The notes below the pieces were generated by a model. That model was not told where the DNA came from, ran no database searches, and worked only from the letters and a program-made list of their open reading frames with translations. A stretch of 64,000 nt of DNA from Blautia sp. (lineage in GTDB: Bacteria > Bacillota > Clostridia > Lachnospirales > Lachnospiraceae), in assembly GCA_029257805.1 (NCBI GenBank), contig JARIAR010000009.1, forward strand, positions 154,857-218,856. The letters are read 5' to 3'. This document shows positions 52,132 through 61,033 of the stretch, piece by piece. The position numbers and the translations under genes are program-made. Every line of letters starts with the position of its first letter. Positions within the stretch are counted from its first letter, which is position 1.

Positions 52132-53772
52132 ATGATTTCAGCAAACAACATTACTTTACGCGTTGGAAAAAAAGCGCTATTTGAAGAAGTTAACATCAAA
52201 TTCACAGAAGGCAACTGTTACGGCCTTATTGGTGCAAACGGCGCCGGAAAATCCACTTTTCTTAAAATCCTTTCCGGACAGCTTGAACCAACAAAAGGGG
52301 ATATTGTAATTACTCCTGGACAGCGTCTTTCCTTTCTTCAGCAGGACCATTTCAAGTATGATGCCTATACCGTATTAGATACGGTCATTATGGGAAATGC
52401 CCGTCTGTATGAAATTATGAAAGAAAAAGAAATGATTTATGCAAAGGAGGACTTTACAGACGAAGACGGTATCCGTGCAAGCGAACTGGAAGGTGAATTT
52501 GCAGAAATGAACGGCTGGGAAGCAGAATCCGATGCTGCAACCCTTTTAAATGGTCTTGGTATCGAAACAGAATTTCATTATACACAAATGGCTGACCTGA
52601 CCGGAAGCCAGAAAGTCAAAGTTCTTCTTGCACAGGCTTTATTCGGCAACCCGGACATCCTTCTTCTGGATGAGCCAACCAACCATTTAGACCTCCCTGC
52701 AATTGAATGGCTGGAAGAGTTTTTAATCAACTTTGATAATACCGTTATTGTCGTTTCCCACGACCGTTATTTCCTTAATAAAGTCTGCACCCACACTGCT
52801 GACATTGATTATGGTAAAATCCAGCTTTATGCAGGTAACTATGATTTCTGGTTTGAATCCAGTCAGCTTCTTATTAAACAAATGAAAGAAGCAAACAAAA
52901 AGAAAGAAGAAAAGATTAAGGAACTTCAGGAATTTATCTCTCGTTTTAGTGCCAATGCCTCCAAATCCAAACAGGCAACATCACGTAAACGTGCACTGGA
53001 AAAAATCCAGTTGGATGATATGCGCCCATCCAGCAGAAAATATCCATACATTGATTTCCGTCCAAACCGCGAAATTGGGAATGAAGTTCTTATGGTGGAA
53101 AATCTTTCCAAAACAATTGATGGTGTAAAAGTATTAGACAATATTTCTTTTACACTGGGACGCGAGGATAAAGTTGCTTTTGTTGGCGCGAACGAAATCG
53201 CTACTACTACTTTCTTTAAAATCCTTATGGGCGAAATGGAACCGGATGAAGGAAATTATAAATGGGGTGTAACTACTTCTCAGGCTTACTTCCCTAAAGA
53301 TAACACTTTAGAATTCGATAACGATCTGACCATCACAGATTGGCTCACACAGTATTCCGAAATCAAAGACGCCACCTATGTTCGTGGTTTCCTTGGCCGT
53401 ATGCTTTTCCCGGGAGAAGACGGGGTCAAACGTGTGCGTGTACTTTCCGGTGGCGAAAAAGTTCGTTGTCTCCTTTCCAAAATGATGATTTCCGGTGCCA
53501 ATATCCTGCTTCTTGACGAGCCAACCAACCATCTGGATATGGAATCCATTACGGCTTTAAATAACGGACTGATCAAATTCCCAGGTGTGATTCTCTTCAC
53601 TTCTCATGACCATCAGTTCGTACAGACTACTGCAAACCGTATTATGGAAATTTTACCAAATGGCACATTAATTGACAAAATCACTACTTATGATGAATAT
53701 CTTGCAAGTGATGAAATGGCTAAGAAACGTCATGTATTTGAAGTAAACGAAGAAGACGCAAGCGATAATTAA
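52132..53772 (+). CDS. ABC-F family ATPase (YkpA/YbiT-like)
   Basis: 546-residue protein with two ABC ATPase domains and no membrane segment, typical of ABC-F translation factors that act on the ribosome. First Walker A GANGAGKST (residues 34-42) is intact, with LLLDEPTNHLDLPAIEW. The second has GANEIATTTFF in place of the Walker A lysine motif (near residue 355), while LSGGEKVR and LLLDEPTNHLDMES are conserved. The first signature is LTGSQKVK. I recall the degenerate second site as a trait of Firmicute YkpA-like proteins. It may resolve stalled ribosomes; drug resistance is not implied. Confidence 0.9.
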   Translation: MISANNITLRVGKKALFEEVNIKFTEGNCYGLIGANGAGKSTFLKILSGQLEPTKGDIVITPGQRLSFLQQDHFKYDAYTVLDTVIMGNARLYEIMKEKEMIYAKEDFTDEDGIRASELEGEFAEMNGWEAESDAATLLNGLGIETEFHYTQMADLTGSQKVKVLLAQALFGNPDILLLDEPTNHLDLPAIEWLEEFLINFDNTVIVVSHDRYFLNKVCTHTADIDYGKIQLYAGNYDFWFESSQLLIKQMKEANKKKEEKIKELQEFISRFSANASKSKQATSRKRALEKIQLDDMRPSSRKYPYIDFRPNREIGNEVLMVENLSKTIDGVKVLDNISFTLGREDKVAFVGANEIATTTFFKILMGEMEPDEGNYKWGVTTSQAYFPKDNTLEFDNDLTITDWLTQYSEIKDATYVRGFLGRMLFPGEDGVKRVRVLSGGEKVRCLLSKMMISGANILLLDEPTNHLDMESITALNNGLIKFPGVILFTSHDHQFVQTTANRIMEILPNGTLIDKITTYDEYLASDEMAKKRHVFEVNEEDASDN

Positions 53773-53780
53773 CTATTGAA

Positions 53781-53815
53781 AAAGGTTTGGGAGATTTTTC
53801 CCAAACCTTTCTCTA
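53781..53815 (+). terminator. Terminator after the ABC-F gene
   Basis: 11-bp stem (53781-53791 with 53800-53810, eight-base loop) followed by TTTCTCTAT; the left flank is A-rich, so weak activity on the minus strand is possible. Confidence 0.75.
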
Positions 53816-53841
53816 TGTGCGTACATGTTTTCATACTCGCT

Positions 53842-54321
53842 TCATGAAGACGTGATATCAGCCAGCTTTCCCCCTGTTATCTGTAAAAGATCTTTAACCG
53901 CCACTCCCAGAGTCAGTCCTATACGTCCTCCACTAATATAAATTTTTTCAAACTGTTCCGCCGATGTATCAAAAACTGTTGGATATGCTTTTTTCATTCC
54001 AAGAGGACTGCATCCCCCTCTTATATATCCGGTAACTGTACAAATATCTTTTACATGGATCATATCTACTGTTTTTTCCCCTACTACACGAGCTGCCGCT
54101 TTTCGGTCTACTTCTTTTGCAATAGGAACAACAAACACATAATATCCGCCGCTTTTTCCCTCCATTACCAAAGTTTTAAACGACTGTTCATAGGGAACTC
54201 CGGTAATATCCGCACTATGCATTCCATCAATAAACTCCTCGCATTCGTAAGTTATGGTTTCATACATAATCTTTTTTCGATCTAAAATCCTCATTGCATT
54301 TGTTTTTGATTCTTTCGCCAT
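53842..54321 (-). CDS. ybaK: YbaK/EbsC-type Cys-tRNA(Pro) deacylase
   Basis: About 159-residue trans-editing protein that hydrolyses Cys mischarged on tRNA-Pro. The YbaK fold motifs ADITGVPYEQSFKTLVMEG near residue 36 and VPIAKEVDRKAAARVVG near residue 62 are conserved, as is the GYIRGGCSPLGMKKAYPT stretch. Start at 54321 follows AAAGGTG; a longer ORF from 54357 overlaps the upstream gene by 32 bases and lacks a ribosome-binding site. It is probably the last gene of a three-gene run. Confidence 0.93.
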   Translation of the reverse strand: MAKESKTNAMRILDRKKIMYETITYECEEFIDGMHSADITGVPYEQSFKTLVMEGKSGGYYVFVVPIAKEVDRKAAARVVGEKTVDMIHVKDICTVTGYIRGGCSPLGMKKAYPTVFDTSAEQFEKIYISGGRIGLTLGVAVKDLLQITGGKLADITSS

Positions 54322-54325
54322 TTTT

Positions 54326-55105
54326 TCACCTTTCCAGTTCTTTCCTCTTACCTGCATGCGGCTTTTTGGAAGCCTTTACAGATTTGGGTTCATAAATTTG
54401 TGTCTTTTCAAAAAAATCATCCTCATCTATAAACTCTTCATTTTCTCCATAAAAAGCATCCTCTTCCATTTCATCATCCTGCTGTTCTTTTGATTTTTTT
54501 GATTCTTCTTCATATGAAGGCTTATTAATCAAAAATTGCAAAAGCATTCCCAGAGCCGCAAAACCAACACTCATCATAAGTCCATAAGGAATCTGCGGTA
54601 ATTCTCCAAGTTTTCCCAGAGAAAAACCTGCTATCACGCCACCAAAAAGACTTGTCCCTACAATAATAACTTCTCTTGCATAACGCATGGCAAGACATCC
54701 AAGTCCCACCCCCGCCAAAATACAAAGAAAAAAAACTGCCGAAGTTGTAGGGTGTAAAATATATGTACTCAAGCTTAATCCTATTCCTGCTCCAATAACA
54801 AAAATACCAGCTTTATATATAAGGAAAGAAATAACAGCCAGAATAATTCCCAATATTACCATAGCAAGAAGATACTTGCTTTTATCCTCCGTTCCGGAAA
54901 AAAACGCACCAACCAATCCGATTCCGGCTCCCATGGCAAATCCGAAAAGCATCATCCAAAAGCGCAAAATACGATATCCTAAAATACAATTCAAAAGACC
55001 AAATATAAAAATCACACCAAAAACAGCCGTTGCAATACCAGAAAGTTCACTCATATTGCGTACCCGTTCCAGAATCCCCATAATCCTCACTAAAATTTCT
55101 GACAT
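54326..55105 (-). CDS. Integral membrane protein, DUF4203-like
   Basis: 259-residue protein with seven or more hydrophobic helices in residues 20-195 (FGVIFIFGLLNCILGYRIL, then WMMLFGFAMGAGIGLVGAFF and several glycine-rich helices), followed by a strongly acidic, charged cytosolic tail (about 200-259). The helix pattern resembles the TM7S3/TM198-like DUF4203 family. Function is unknown. It starts 13 bases after the transglutaminase-like lipoprotein gene and is followed by ybaK, so it is part of the same transcript. Confidence 0.7.
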   Translation of the reverse strand: MSEILVRIMGILERVRNMSELSGIATAVFGVIFIFGLLNCILGYRILRFWMMLFGFAMGAGIGLVGAFFSGTEDKSKYLLAMVILGIILAVISFLIYKAGIFVIGAGIGLSLSTYILHPTTSAVFFLCILAGVGLGCLAMRYAREVIIVGTSLFGGVIAGFSLGKLGELPQIPYGLMMSVGFAALGMLLQFLINKPSYEEESKKSKEQQDDEMEEDAFYGENEEFIDEDDFFEKTQIYEPKSVKASKKPHAGKRKELER

Positions 55106-55118
55106 ATGTTTCCTCCCT

Positions 55119-56282
55119 TCAGAACATATAATAAATTGTTTTCAAGTTTTCAAAAACTCCATAGTGATATTCTACTTCTTCTAAACCATAAAAGTTCATA
55201 TAGTATCTGGCGACCTCCTGAGCAGCATTCCCTTGTATCCATTCTTTATATGCCTGATCAAATCCTTCCTGTGTACGAAATTTAAAACGAACAACAGCAG
55301 CTCCATTATCAAGCCGAAGGCAGCAGAGATGATACAATTGTTCCCAGTCATAAAAATCAAAACATGCCTGATTTAAAACGTAAAAATTCTTATCCGTCTC
55401 TGTACATTTTGGTAATGCAAACTCAGAAGACGGTGTATATACTTGTTCATATTCTTCTGGAAATGGACACAGATAATCATACAGAATCGTTTTATGTTCC
55501 ACAATCCGGGCAGCGTCTCCTTCCAAAAACTCCGGCTGATCCCCGTTTGTAACATCCATATAATAATATTGTCCATCTAGCTGTATGATATTCCAGGCAT
55601 GTCCATCCCGATTTCCTTTCGCTGTTCCTTCCACATAAATACACGGAATCTCCAGTCGTTCCAACAAATATTGTGCCGCACCTGCATATCCTGCACATAC
55701 CGCCCTTTTTTTCCAAAATATTCCAGCTATGCTCTGATCATCCTCTGACGCTTCATAATCCGCCAAATCAATTAAATATGTATATACTGCCTTTACTTTT
55801 TCATAATCATCTGCTTCCGGAGGAATAAACGAAAGAACCTCTTTATATGCCAGCTCCATTGCTGTCTGAATTTCTTTTATCTCTCCCTCACTATAGGAAT
55901 ATCCTGGAGAAAACAGACAATATTCATTCTTCCCATATGTGGTCTTATACACCTGCTTATGGTTATGAACCCAGAAAATTTCCGGATGATCTTTTAAAAA
56001 AGCATGGTACACCCTATCTATTTTCTGACCATCTGCTATGCTAAGATAAAATTCCTTTTCCCGGCTTTTTACCCCTCTTTGCATCTCACGATATACACGC
56101 TTTTCTTCCGTAGAAAGCAACTTAAAATAATACTCCTGATGCCCCTGATCTGTTTCTGCTACATCCGCTTTTCTAAGTTGCCTTACTTCTTTCGGCTCTG
56201 CTCCTGAAAAACATCCATTGAAAAATAGCATTACCGTTACGGGAAGAATCAGAAAAATCTTAAATTTCCATGTTTTATTCAT
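55119..56282 (-). CDS. Transglutaminase-like lipoprotein
   Basis: 387-residue exported protein. The signal peptide ends in a lipobox FFNGC (Cys24). The catalytic triad of a transglutaminase-like/cysteine-protease fold is visible: RAVCAGYAGAAQYLLERL near residue 194, DGHAWNIIQL near 227 and YYMDVTNGD near 242. Such bacterial proteins act on the cell surface as proteases or peptide-bond-forming enzymes; no substrate is known. It heads the run continuing into the DUF4203-like and ybaK genes. Confidence 0.87.
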   Translation of the reverse strand: MNKTWKFKIFLILPVTVMLFFNGCFSGAEPKEVRQLRKADVAETDQGHQEYYFKLLSTEEKRVYREMQRGVKSREKEFYLSIADGQKIDRVYHAFLKDHPEIFWVHNHKQVYKTTYGKNEYCLFSPGYSYSEGEIKEIQTAMELAYKEVLSFIPPEADDYEKVKAVYTYLIDLADYEASEDDQSIAGIFWKKRAVCAGYAGAAQYLLERLEIPCIYVEGTAKGNRDGHAWNIIQLDGQYYYMDVTNGDQPEFLEGDAARIVEHKTILYDYLCPFPEEYEQVYTPSSEFALPKCTETDKNFYVLNQACFDFYDWEQLYHLCCLRLDNGAAVVRFKFRTQEGFDQAYKEWIQGNAAQEVARYYMNFYGLEEVEYHYGVFENLKTIYYMF

Positions 56283-56317
56283 TCTTTTCCATGTTTTCCC
56301 TTCCCTTTAATTTGTTT

Positions 56318-56346
56318 ATTATATCCTATTTCTCTTTTCATTGCAA
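56318..56346 (-). promoter_or_regulatory. Promoter of the transglutaminase-like lipoprotein gene
   Basis: Minus-strand TTGCAA (56346-56341) and TATAAT (56323-56318) with 17-base spacing, about 35 bases before the start. Confidence 0.8.
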
Positions 56347-56376
56347 ATAGGCTCACAAATTACAACCACAATACAT

Positions 56377-56414
56377 AAAAATGCCCTCTTTACTGACATC
56401 CAGTAAAGAAGGCA
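56377..56414 (-). terminator. Terminator of the NlpC/P60 hydrolase gene
   Basis: 14-bp stem with one mismatch (56414-56401 with 56395-56382, five-base loop) followed on the minus strand by UUUUU. Confidence 0.88.
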
Positions 56415-56447
56415 CATACCATACAAAGCAAACTCCGTTTGATATTC

Positions 56448-58376
56448 TTATTCCTCTAACACAAATGGTTCCACTGCCGCATCATCTAAAAGCGTTTTAT
56501 TAGGAACGGTATCGAATGATACACTTCCAGAAGTAATCACATTTTGAAGGTCAGATGATAAAACCAAATCACTTGAAGATGTCTCTAACACATCTGCCGC
56601 TCCTGCGTTTTCCATTGCAACCACTTCTGCTTCTGTAGGATAAAAGGATGGCTGACGAATATATCGGAAGCTGGCGCTATATGCCTCTCCCACCGTAACA
56701 CCATTTTTACCAGCAGAACAATGTACGGCAATCCAATCTCCTGCATCTGTTTTTCCACAGAGAATTCCTACATGATTATCGCTTCCTGCTTCCGGACCTC
56801 TCTGAAAAACAAGATCGCCAGGCTGGGCATCTGCCTCGCTTACTACATTGGCATTTGTCCACTGCTCTGATGTTCCATCTCCTATTGCCCCCTGCATTCC
56901 CTGATTTTGATAACCATTAATTACTGCCCAGGTAACAAATCCACTGCAATCCAAACCATATGCCCGCACTGTTCCACTACTTCTGCTTCCTGTCTCACTT
57001 ACTGTAGCTGCCTGACCCCAGCTGGGATCCACACCAAGAGAAATTGATTTACCGCCCCAGAAATATCCAACTTTTCCAACAAGAGAATATGCCGCTGTAA
57101 TGACATTAACCCGTTCTTCTGAAACATCTTCTCCAACGCTTTGACGAACAAAACCTTTGGCTCCTGTTACTACAGAACAAAGAAGTTTACAGTCTGTTTC
57201 CATATACTTTTTAAGAATCTCTCTATTTTCTCTGGATATTTTATGCTTTTTAATATAATAATTTATATGACGGTTTCCATAAGAAACTTTTGTAATATCT
57301 TTTTTATCACGAACAACTGGATTCATTTCTGCAAAAATCTCTGCCAATGCTTCTTTACTGGATGCATCCAGTTTATATTCCTGAACCCCTTTGCCGCTTT
57401 GTTCATAAATATAAATTGCAAGAATATCCTGCCAGTTTTTCACCCGAAGACTATCTGCAGAAGTTGTTATAACAGAATGATTTCTGTCACTTGCATCCAC
57501 TAACTTGTTTTTTTCTTTGTATTCCTGCTCAATTTCTTCCATCACTTTTGCAAAATCTTCCGAAAAAGAAAGGTGATAATTTTTTTCAAGACTATTTAGA
57601 TAAAATTCTTTTCCTGCATGAAGATTGGCAACCATATTTGTATAATAAACAGGATTTCCAATTTGTGCGTTTAAGGCATCTGAAAGTTCTCCTCCATTAC
57701 CGTCACTTAAATCGCCGGGATTTTCTCCTTTTCCTTCCAGCCTCTCAATTTCTTTCTCCATTTTTACTAAATGGTCATAATTGGTAACAGAAAGTTTTTC
57801 TGCAAGCGAAAGATTTTCATATTGTTTTCGTATATTCTGAATTTCATTTTTATGTTCTAACGTAATATGTACTCCCGAAAGAGTCTCAATCCTATCTATT
57901 ACCATTTTTGCCCGCTCCGTAAGGATAGGTGAAGGTGTCGGTGTCACCTCCGGAGTCGGCGTTACTTCCGGTGTGGGCGTAATCTCCGGTGCCGGTGTTA
58001 CTTCCGGCGTTGGTGTTATTTCCGGCGTTGGTGTCACCTCTGGCTCCGGTGTAATCTCCGGTGTCGGCGTCACCTCTGGCTCCGGTGTAATCTCCGGCTC
58101 TGGCACTTCTGGTGGAGGTGTCGTCTCAGGTTCCGGTGTTGATCCTCCCGGTACTGTTTCCCCAAAATCAGGCGGTGAAACAATATCTGAATCTGCTTCT
58201 GTTCTGTCTGTCAATTGATTATCTGCGGAAATTCCCTCTGAAGTTAACAGTTCAGCAGCTGGAACAACAATAGAGTTACCCGTCAATACCATAGCAGACA
58301 TCAATGTTATACATAAACATTTTGTCAGATACTTATTTTTCATATTATAAAGATGCTCCCTTCTTTCCTTGAACAT
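56448..58376 (-). CDS. Secreted NlpC/P60 peptidoglycan hydrolase with Thr-Pro-rich spacer
   Basis: 642-residue exported cell-wall enzyme. The signal peptide (LCITLMSAMVLTG... VPAAE) is followed by a proline-threonine-glutamate repeat spacer (about residues 70-150), a coiled helical region (about 155-215), a long middle part of unclear fold, and a C-terminal NlpC/P60 domain. The catalytic Cys is in GLDCSGFVTW (near 475), the His in DNHVGILCG (near 533), then WIAVHCSAGKNG. It cleaves peptide cross-links of the wall. Start may be 58376 (GGGAG seven bases upstream) or 58343 (MKNKY). Confidence 0.9.
   Translation of the reverse strand: MFKERREHLYNMKNKYLTKCLCITLMSAMVLTGNSIVVPAAELLTSEGISADNQLTDRTEADSDIVSPPDFGETVPGGSTPEPETTPPPEVPEPEITPEPEVTPTPEITPEPEVTPTPEITPTPEVTPAPEITPTPEVTPTPEVTPTPSPILTERAKMVIDRIETLSGVHITLEHKNEIQNIRKQYENLSLAEKLSVTNYDHLVKMEKEIERLEGKGENPGDLSDGNGGELSDALNAQIGNPVYYTNMVANLHAGKEFYLNSLEKNYHLSFSEDFAKVMEEIEQEYKEKNKLVDASDRNHSVITTSADSLRVKNWQDILAIYIYEQSGKGVQEYKLDASSKEALAEIFAEMNPVVRDKKDITKVSYGNRHINYYIKKHKISRENREILKKYMETDCKLLCSVVTGAKGFVRQSVGEDVSEERVNVITAAYSLVGKVGYFWGGKSISLGVDPSWGQAATVSETGSRSSGTVRAYGLDCSGFVTWAVINGYQNQGMQGAIGDGTSEQWTNANVVSEADAQPGDLVFQRGPEAGSDNHVGILCGKTDAGDWIAVHCSAGKNGVTVGEAYSASFRYIRQPSFYPTEAEVVAMENAGAADVLETSSSDLVLSSDLQNVITSGSVSFDTVPNKTLLDDAAVEPFVLEE
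57925..58140 (-). repeat. In-frame Thr-Pro-Glu repeat tract
   Basis: About fifteen tandem, slightly varied six- to twelve-base units coding TPEPEVTP/TPTPEITP-type repeats within the NlpC/P60 gene. The DNA looks like a direct-repeat array, and the copy number may vary between strains by slippage. Similar Thr-Pro units occur in the SH3 lipoprotein gene at 12.4-12.5 kb. Confidence 0.85.
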
Positions 58377-58438
58377 CCCTTTACTCCCCTATATAAAGGT
58401 CTGCTTAAATCATAATATCCAAAATTATAACCTGTTAT

Positions 58439-58467
58439 ATTGTAGCATAATCATTTTTTGAAATCAA
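58439..58467 (-). promoter_or_regulatory. Promoter of the NlpC/P60 hydrolase gene
   Basis: Minus-strand TTGATT (58467-58462) and TACAAT (58444-58439), 17-base spacing. Confidence 0.65.
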
Positions 58468-58539
58468 CATTCCCAATGACTGTTGTACATATTTTCATTT
58501 AAATTTTATTTTTTGTTTATATTATTTTTTCGTATTAAA

Positions 58540-58562
58540 GGCTGCACTGTTACAGTGCAGCC
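58540..58562 (-). terminator. Terminator after the zinc-dependent phospholipase C-like gene
   Basis: 10-bp perfect GC-rich stem (58562-58553 with 58549-58540, three-base loop) followed on the minus strand by TTTAATA. Confidence 0.85.
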
Positions 58563-58584
58563 CCTCCATTTATATTTTTTATAT

Positions 58585-59166
58585 TCAGGCAGCAAGCAAT
58601 AATCTCTGTCCCCCGGACCAAAGTCCAAACATACCCTGAATCACCTGATAACACATATTTAAAATAAACTCAATATCTTCTGCTACATTTCGAGTTTTCT
58701 TCAGATACTGTTCATGACTTTTCCCAATATACGCAAACAGTTCCTGAAGGTTCCCGAAAGAAATTGCTTCTTTCACATGACAATCCGCTTTTCCGCTCTT
58801 AATACAGGATTTTAAATCTTTTTTCAATGCTTTTTCGTATTTTCCATGCTGGATCAATGTTCCTGTATATGTTTTATTATGGGGAAAAGTAAAATAATCC
58901 GCCATATAATGTATCACTTCGCCCAGCTGGCGCCAGTACACTCTTTCATTACAATTCGCAGGTTCCAGTTCTACCAGCTTTTGTATTTTGTTTTGAATCT
59001 CATCAATGGTTCCATAAAATTCATGTTTCTTTGTTAAAAAAGACGGACGGATATCTGGCAAAATACTCCCCAGACAAAACGCTTTTCTGTGAGACTGAAG
59101 ACTTCTCGATACATTCATCTGATCTGCCAGATATCTTGCCAATAATATATGGGACTTCTTACGCAT
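58585..59166 (-). CDS. Zinc-dependent phospholipase C-like (PF00882-type) protein
   Basis: 193-residue protein. Metal-binding histidine and aspartate residues appear in the right order for the zinc phospholipase C/S1-P1 nuclease-like fold: an N-terminal SHILLARYLADQM, FCLGSILPDIRPSF near residue 30, GEVIHYMADYFTFPHNKTY near residue 81. No signal peptide is seen and the length is shorter than secreted phospholipases, as in many cytosolic clostridial members. Function is therefore unproven. Transcribed alone with a terminator at 58.55 kb. Confidence 0.8.
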   Translation of the reverse strand: MRKKSHILLARYLADQMNVSRSLQSHRKAFCLGSILPDIRPSFLTKKHEFYGTIDEIQNKIQKLVELEPANCNERVYWRQLGEVIHYMADYFTFPHNKTYTGTLIQHGKYEKALKKDLKSCIKSGKADCHVKEAISFGNLQELFAYIGKSHEQYLKKTRNVAEDIEFILNMCYQVIQGMFGLWSGGQRLLLAA

Positions 59167-59717
59167 TGCTCTCCTCTACTTTCTTATAAGCAGCTGTTAT
59201 TGATACCAATCTTTCTTAACTATAACAGAAGTCTTTCTATTTTTCAAACACTGTTTTTCATCAATATTTCTTTGAATTTTTTTGGTCTTTTAGATAGTTT
59301 TCACAAATATCCCATCTCGTTCCGTACTTATGGCAGCTGTCACCTTGTGCATCTCTTTCTGTAAGCCAGGACACGTTCCCCCGCTTGAATATCTTTTTTG
59401 TACATTTGAATTACTTCCGAAGCATGGTTAATTGCAATATTCGGACGATATCCAATTGCAGATTACTTTACGAAAAAATTATAATTTGTGCCGCCACATA
59501 ATAAAAAACCGCAGCGAATGCTCATCTGCCATAAAGTAACACACAAAAATTTGATAGGCAACCGCCACTATTCCGTAATATAAGCAAATATACTATTATG
59601 AAAATAAGTTGTAGTTAAGTTTTTTGCCTAAAAGTTAATGAATGGTGAATAGAAAACGCAGGTAAGAAGTGCTAAAATAAAGATACAAAAAGACAAAATG
59701 GTAAAGGAGATATTCTT
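59167..59717. other. Long noncoding, degraded stretch flanking the mobile-element scar
   Basis: 551 bases with no intact gene. It is A/T-rich at both ends and has a short open coding remnant on the minus strand (59340-59462). No terminal repeat, attachment site or RNA gene was recognised. Its decay fits the boundary of an old insertion. Confidence 0.6.
59340..59462 (-). pseudogene. Remnant of an unknown coding sequence
   Basis: A 40-codon open stretch on the minus strand ends at a TGA (59342-59340). It reads AIGYRPNIAINHASEVIQMY and then KKDIQAGERVLAYRKR, which looks like genuine protein sequence, but an in-frame TAA lies immediately upstream and there is no start. It is probably the C-terminal piece of a gene lost by deletion. 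I do not recognise the family. Confidence 0.35.
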
Positions 59718-60797
59718 ATGAAAATAAATGAAATAATTCGTGAACGACGCTTAGCAAAAGGATTTACACAAGAACAAATTGCAAATTATCTTGGTGTTTC
59801 TGCACCAGCTGTTAATAAATGGGAAAAAGGAACTTCGTATCCCGATATAATTTTATTGCCAGCACTTGCACGACTTCTCGATACAGACCTGAATACGCTA
59901 TTATCTTTTCAAGATGATTTGTCAGAAAAAGAAGTTGCATTGTTTATGAATGAAGTTTCTGAAGCGATGGATAAAAACGGTTTTGAAGAAGGATATTTGC
60001 TTGCCACGGAAAAGTTAAAAGAATATCCTACTTGCGATTTACTGGTGAGCAATTTAGCCATGCTGTTAGACGGTGCCTTGATGCTTCATGGTAGCAAAAA
60101 CAAGTCAAACGAAATGTATCGAGAAAAAATTGAATCTTTATACTATCGTGCAGCACAAAGTGAAGATGCAACTATCAGAGAGCAAGCACAAGCGTGTCTA
60201 ATTTCTAAATTAATGGGAAAACAAGATTATGAGCAAGCGCAGGAAATACTCAATACACTCCCCAAGAAAAGTCCTGTGGACAGAGAACAGGCTCAGGCAA
60301 ATATATATATTGCACAAGGAGATTTAGAAACGGCAGCGAAATTAATAGAGGAAAAACTATTATCTGCCACAAATGAAATTCACGCAGCGTTAATGACTTT
60401 AATGGAGATTGCACTTAAAGAAGAACGAATGGACGATGCTGAGTATATTGCTGATGTTGATAAGCAGGCAGCTCAAGTATTTGATTTGTGGGAATATAAT
60501 TCCTATGTTGCACATTCTCAGCTTTATGAAGCCACAAAAAACAGGGTTAAATTTTTGAAGATACTATTTCCTATGCTAAAATCACTCACAAAAAAATGGG
60601 ATATTAACAAATCACCATTATATCGACACATCCAAACAAAAGAGGTTGATAAAGCATTTGGACCAAAACTTCAAAAAGCTATTATTCAGTCAATTAACAT
60701 AGATGAAGAAACCGAGTTCTTAAAAGACAGTCCCGAATTGCATGAATTGATAGAAAAACTGGATATTAAGAAAGATTTATCAGCAAGGTACTATTGA
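59718..60797 (+). CDS. XRE-family helix-turn-helix regulator with helical repeat domain
   Basis: 359-residue regulator. The first 65 residues form a phage/XRE-type helix-turn-helix (IIRERRLAKGFTQEQIANYL, then VSAPAVNKWEKG). The rest is alpha-helical with tetratricopeptide-like repeats (for example ANIYIAQGDLETAAKLIEEKL), a layout common in regulators on clostridial mobile elements that sense peptides or proteins. GGAGATATTCTT-type ribosome-binding site is good. Its 3' end overlaps a DUF6440 remnant in another frame, so the junction may be a deletion point and the C-terminus may not be native. Confidence 0.85.
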   Translation: MKINEIIRERRLAKGFTQEQIANYLGVSAPAVNKWEKGTSYPDIILLPALARLLDTDLNTLLSFQDDLSEKEVALFMNEVSEAMDKNGFEEGYLLATEKLKEYPTCDLLVSNLAMLLDGALMLHGSKNKSNEMYREKIESLYYRAAQSEDATIREQAQACLISKLMGKQDYEQAQEILNTLPKKSPVDREQAQANIYIAQGDLETAAKLIEEKLLSATNEIHAALMTLMEIALKEERMDDAEYIADVDKQAAQVFDLWEYNSYVAHSQLYEATKNRVKFLKILFPMLKSLTKKWDINKSPLYRHIQTKEVDKAFGPKLQKAIIQSINIDEETEFLKDSPELHELIEKLDIKKDLSARYY

Positions 60798-60918
60798 TGT
60801 AGTTGAAATTTGGGTTGATACACAAACGGGTGTAAATTATGTTTTTCACAGAAATGGAAATGCGGCAGGTTTTACCCCGTTGCTTGACAAAGACGGAAAG
60901 CCAGTAGTAAGTCAATGA
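60772..60918 (+). pseudogene. DUF6440-like protein fragment lacking its start
   Basis: A 48-codon open stretch in the +1 frame relative to the XRE gene reads IYQQGTIDVVEIWVDTQTGV, NYVFHRNGNAAGFTPLL and DKDGKPVV, close to the end of small DUF6440 proteins that accompany XRE regulators on mobile elements. It overlaps the XRE stop by 26 bases and has no start codon or ribosome-binding site of its own. Either a 5' deletion or fusion of neighbours created it. Confidence 0.65.
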
Positions 60919-61033
60919 TTTTACAGCTTTCAGTTGCCATACAGAACCACCAGAAAAATCGAATAACCGCCGCCCCATGTGATATGATAAACATACGGAA
61001 TAGTGGGGCTGGCTGTCGGAAACGGAGGATTTT

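Noticed and set aside
57925..58140. CRISPR-like repeat array
   Set aside because: The repeats have no regular spacers and encode an in-frame Thr-Pro-Glu linker.
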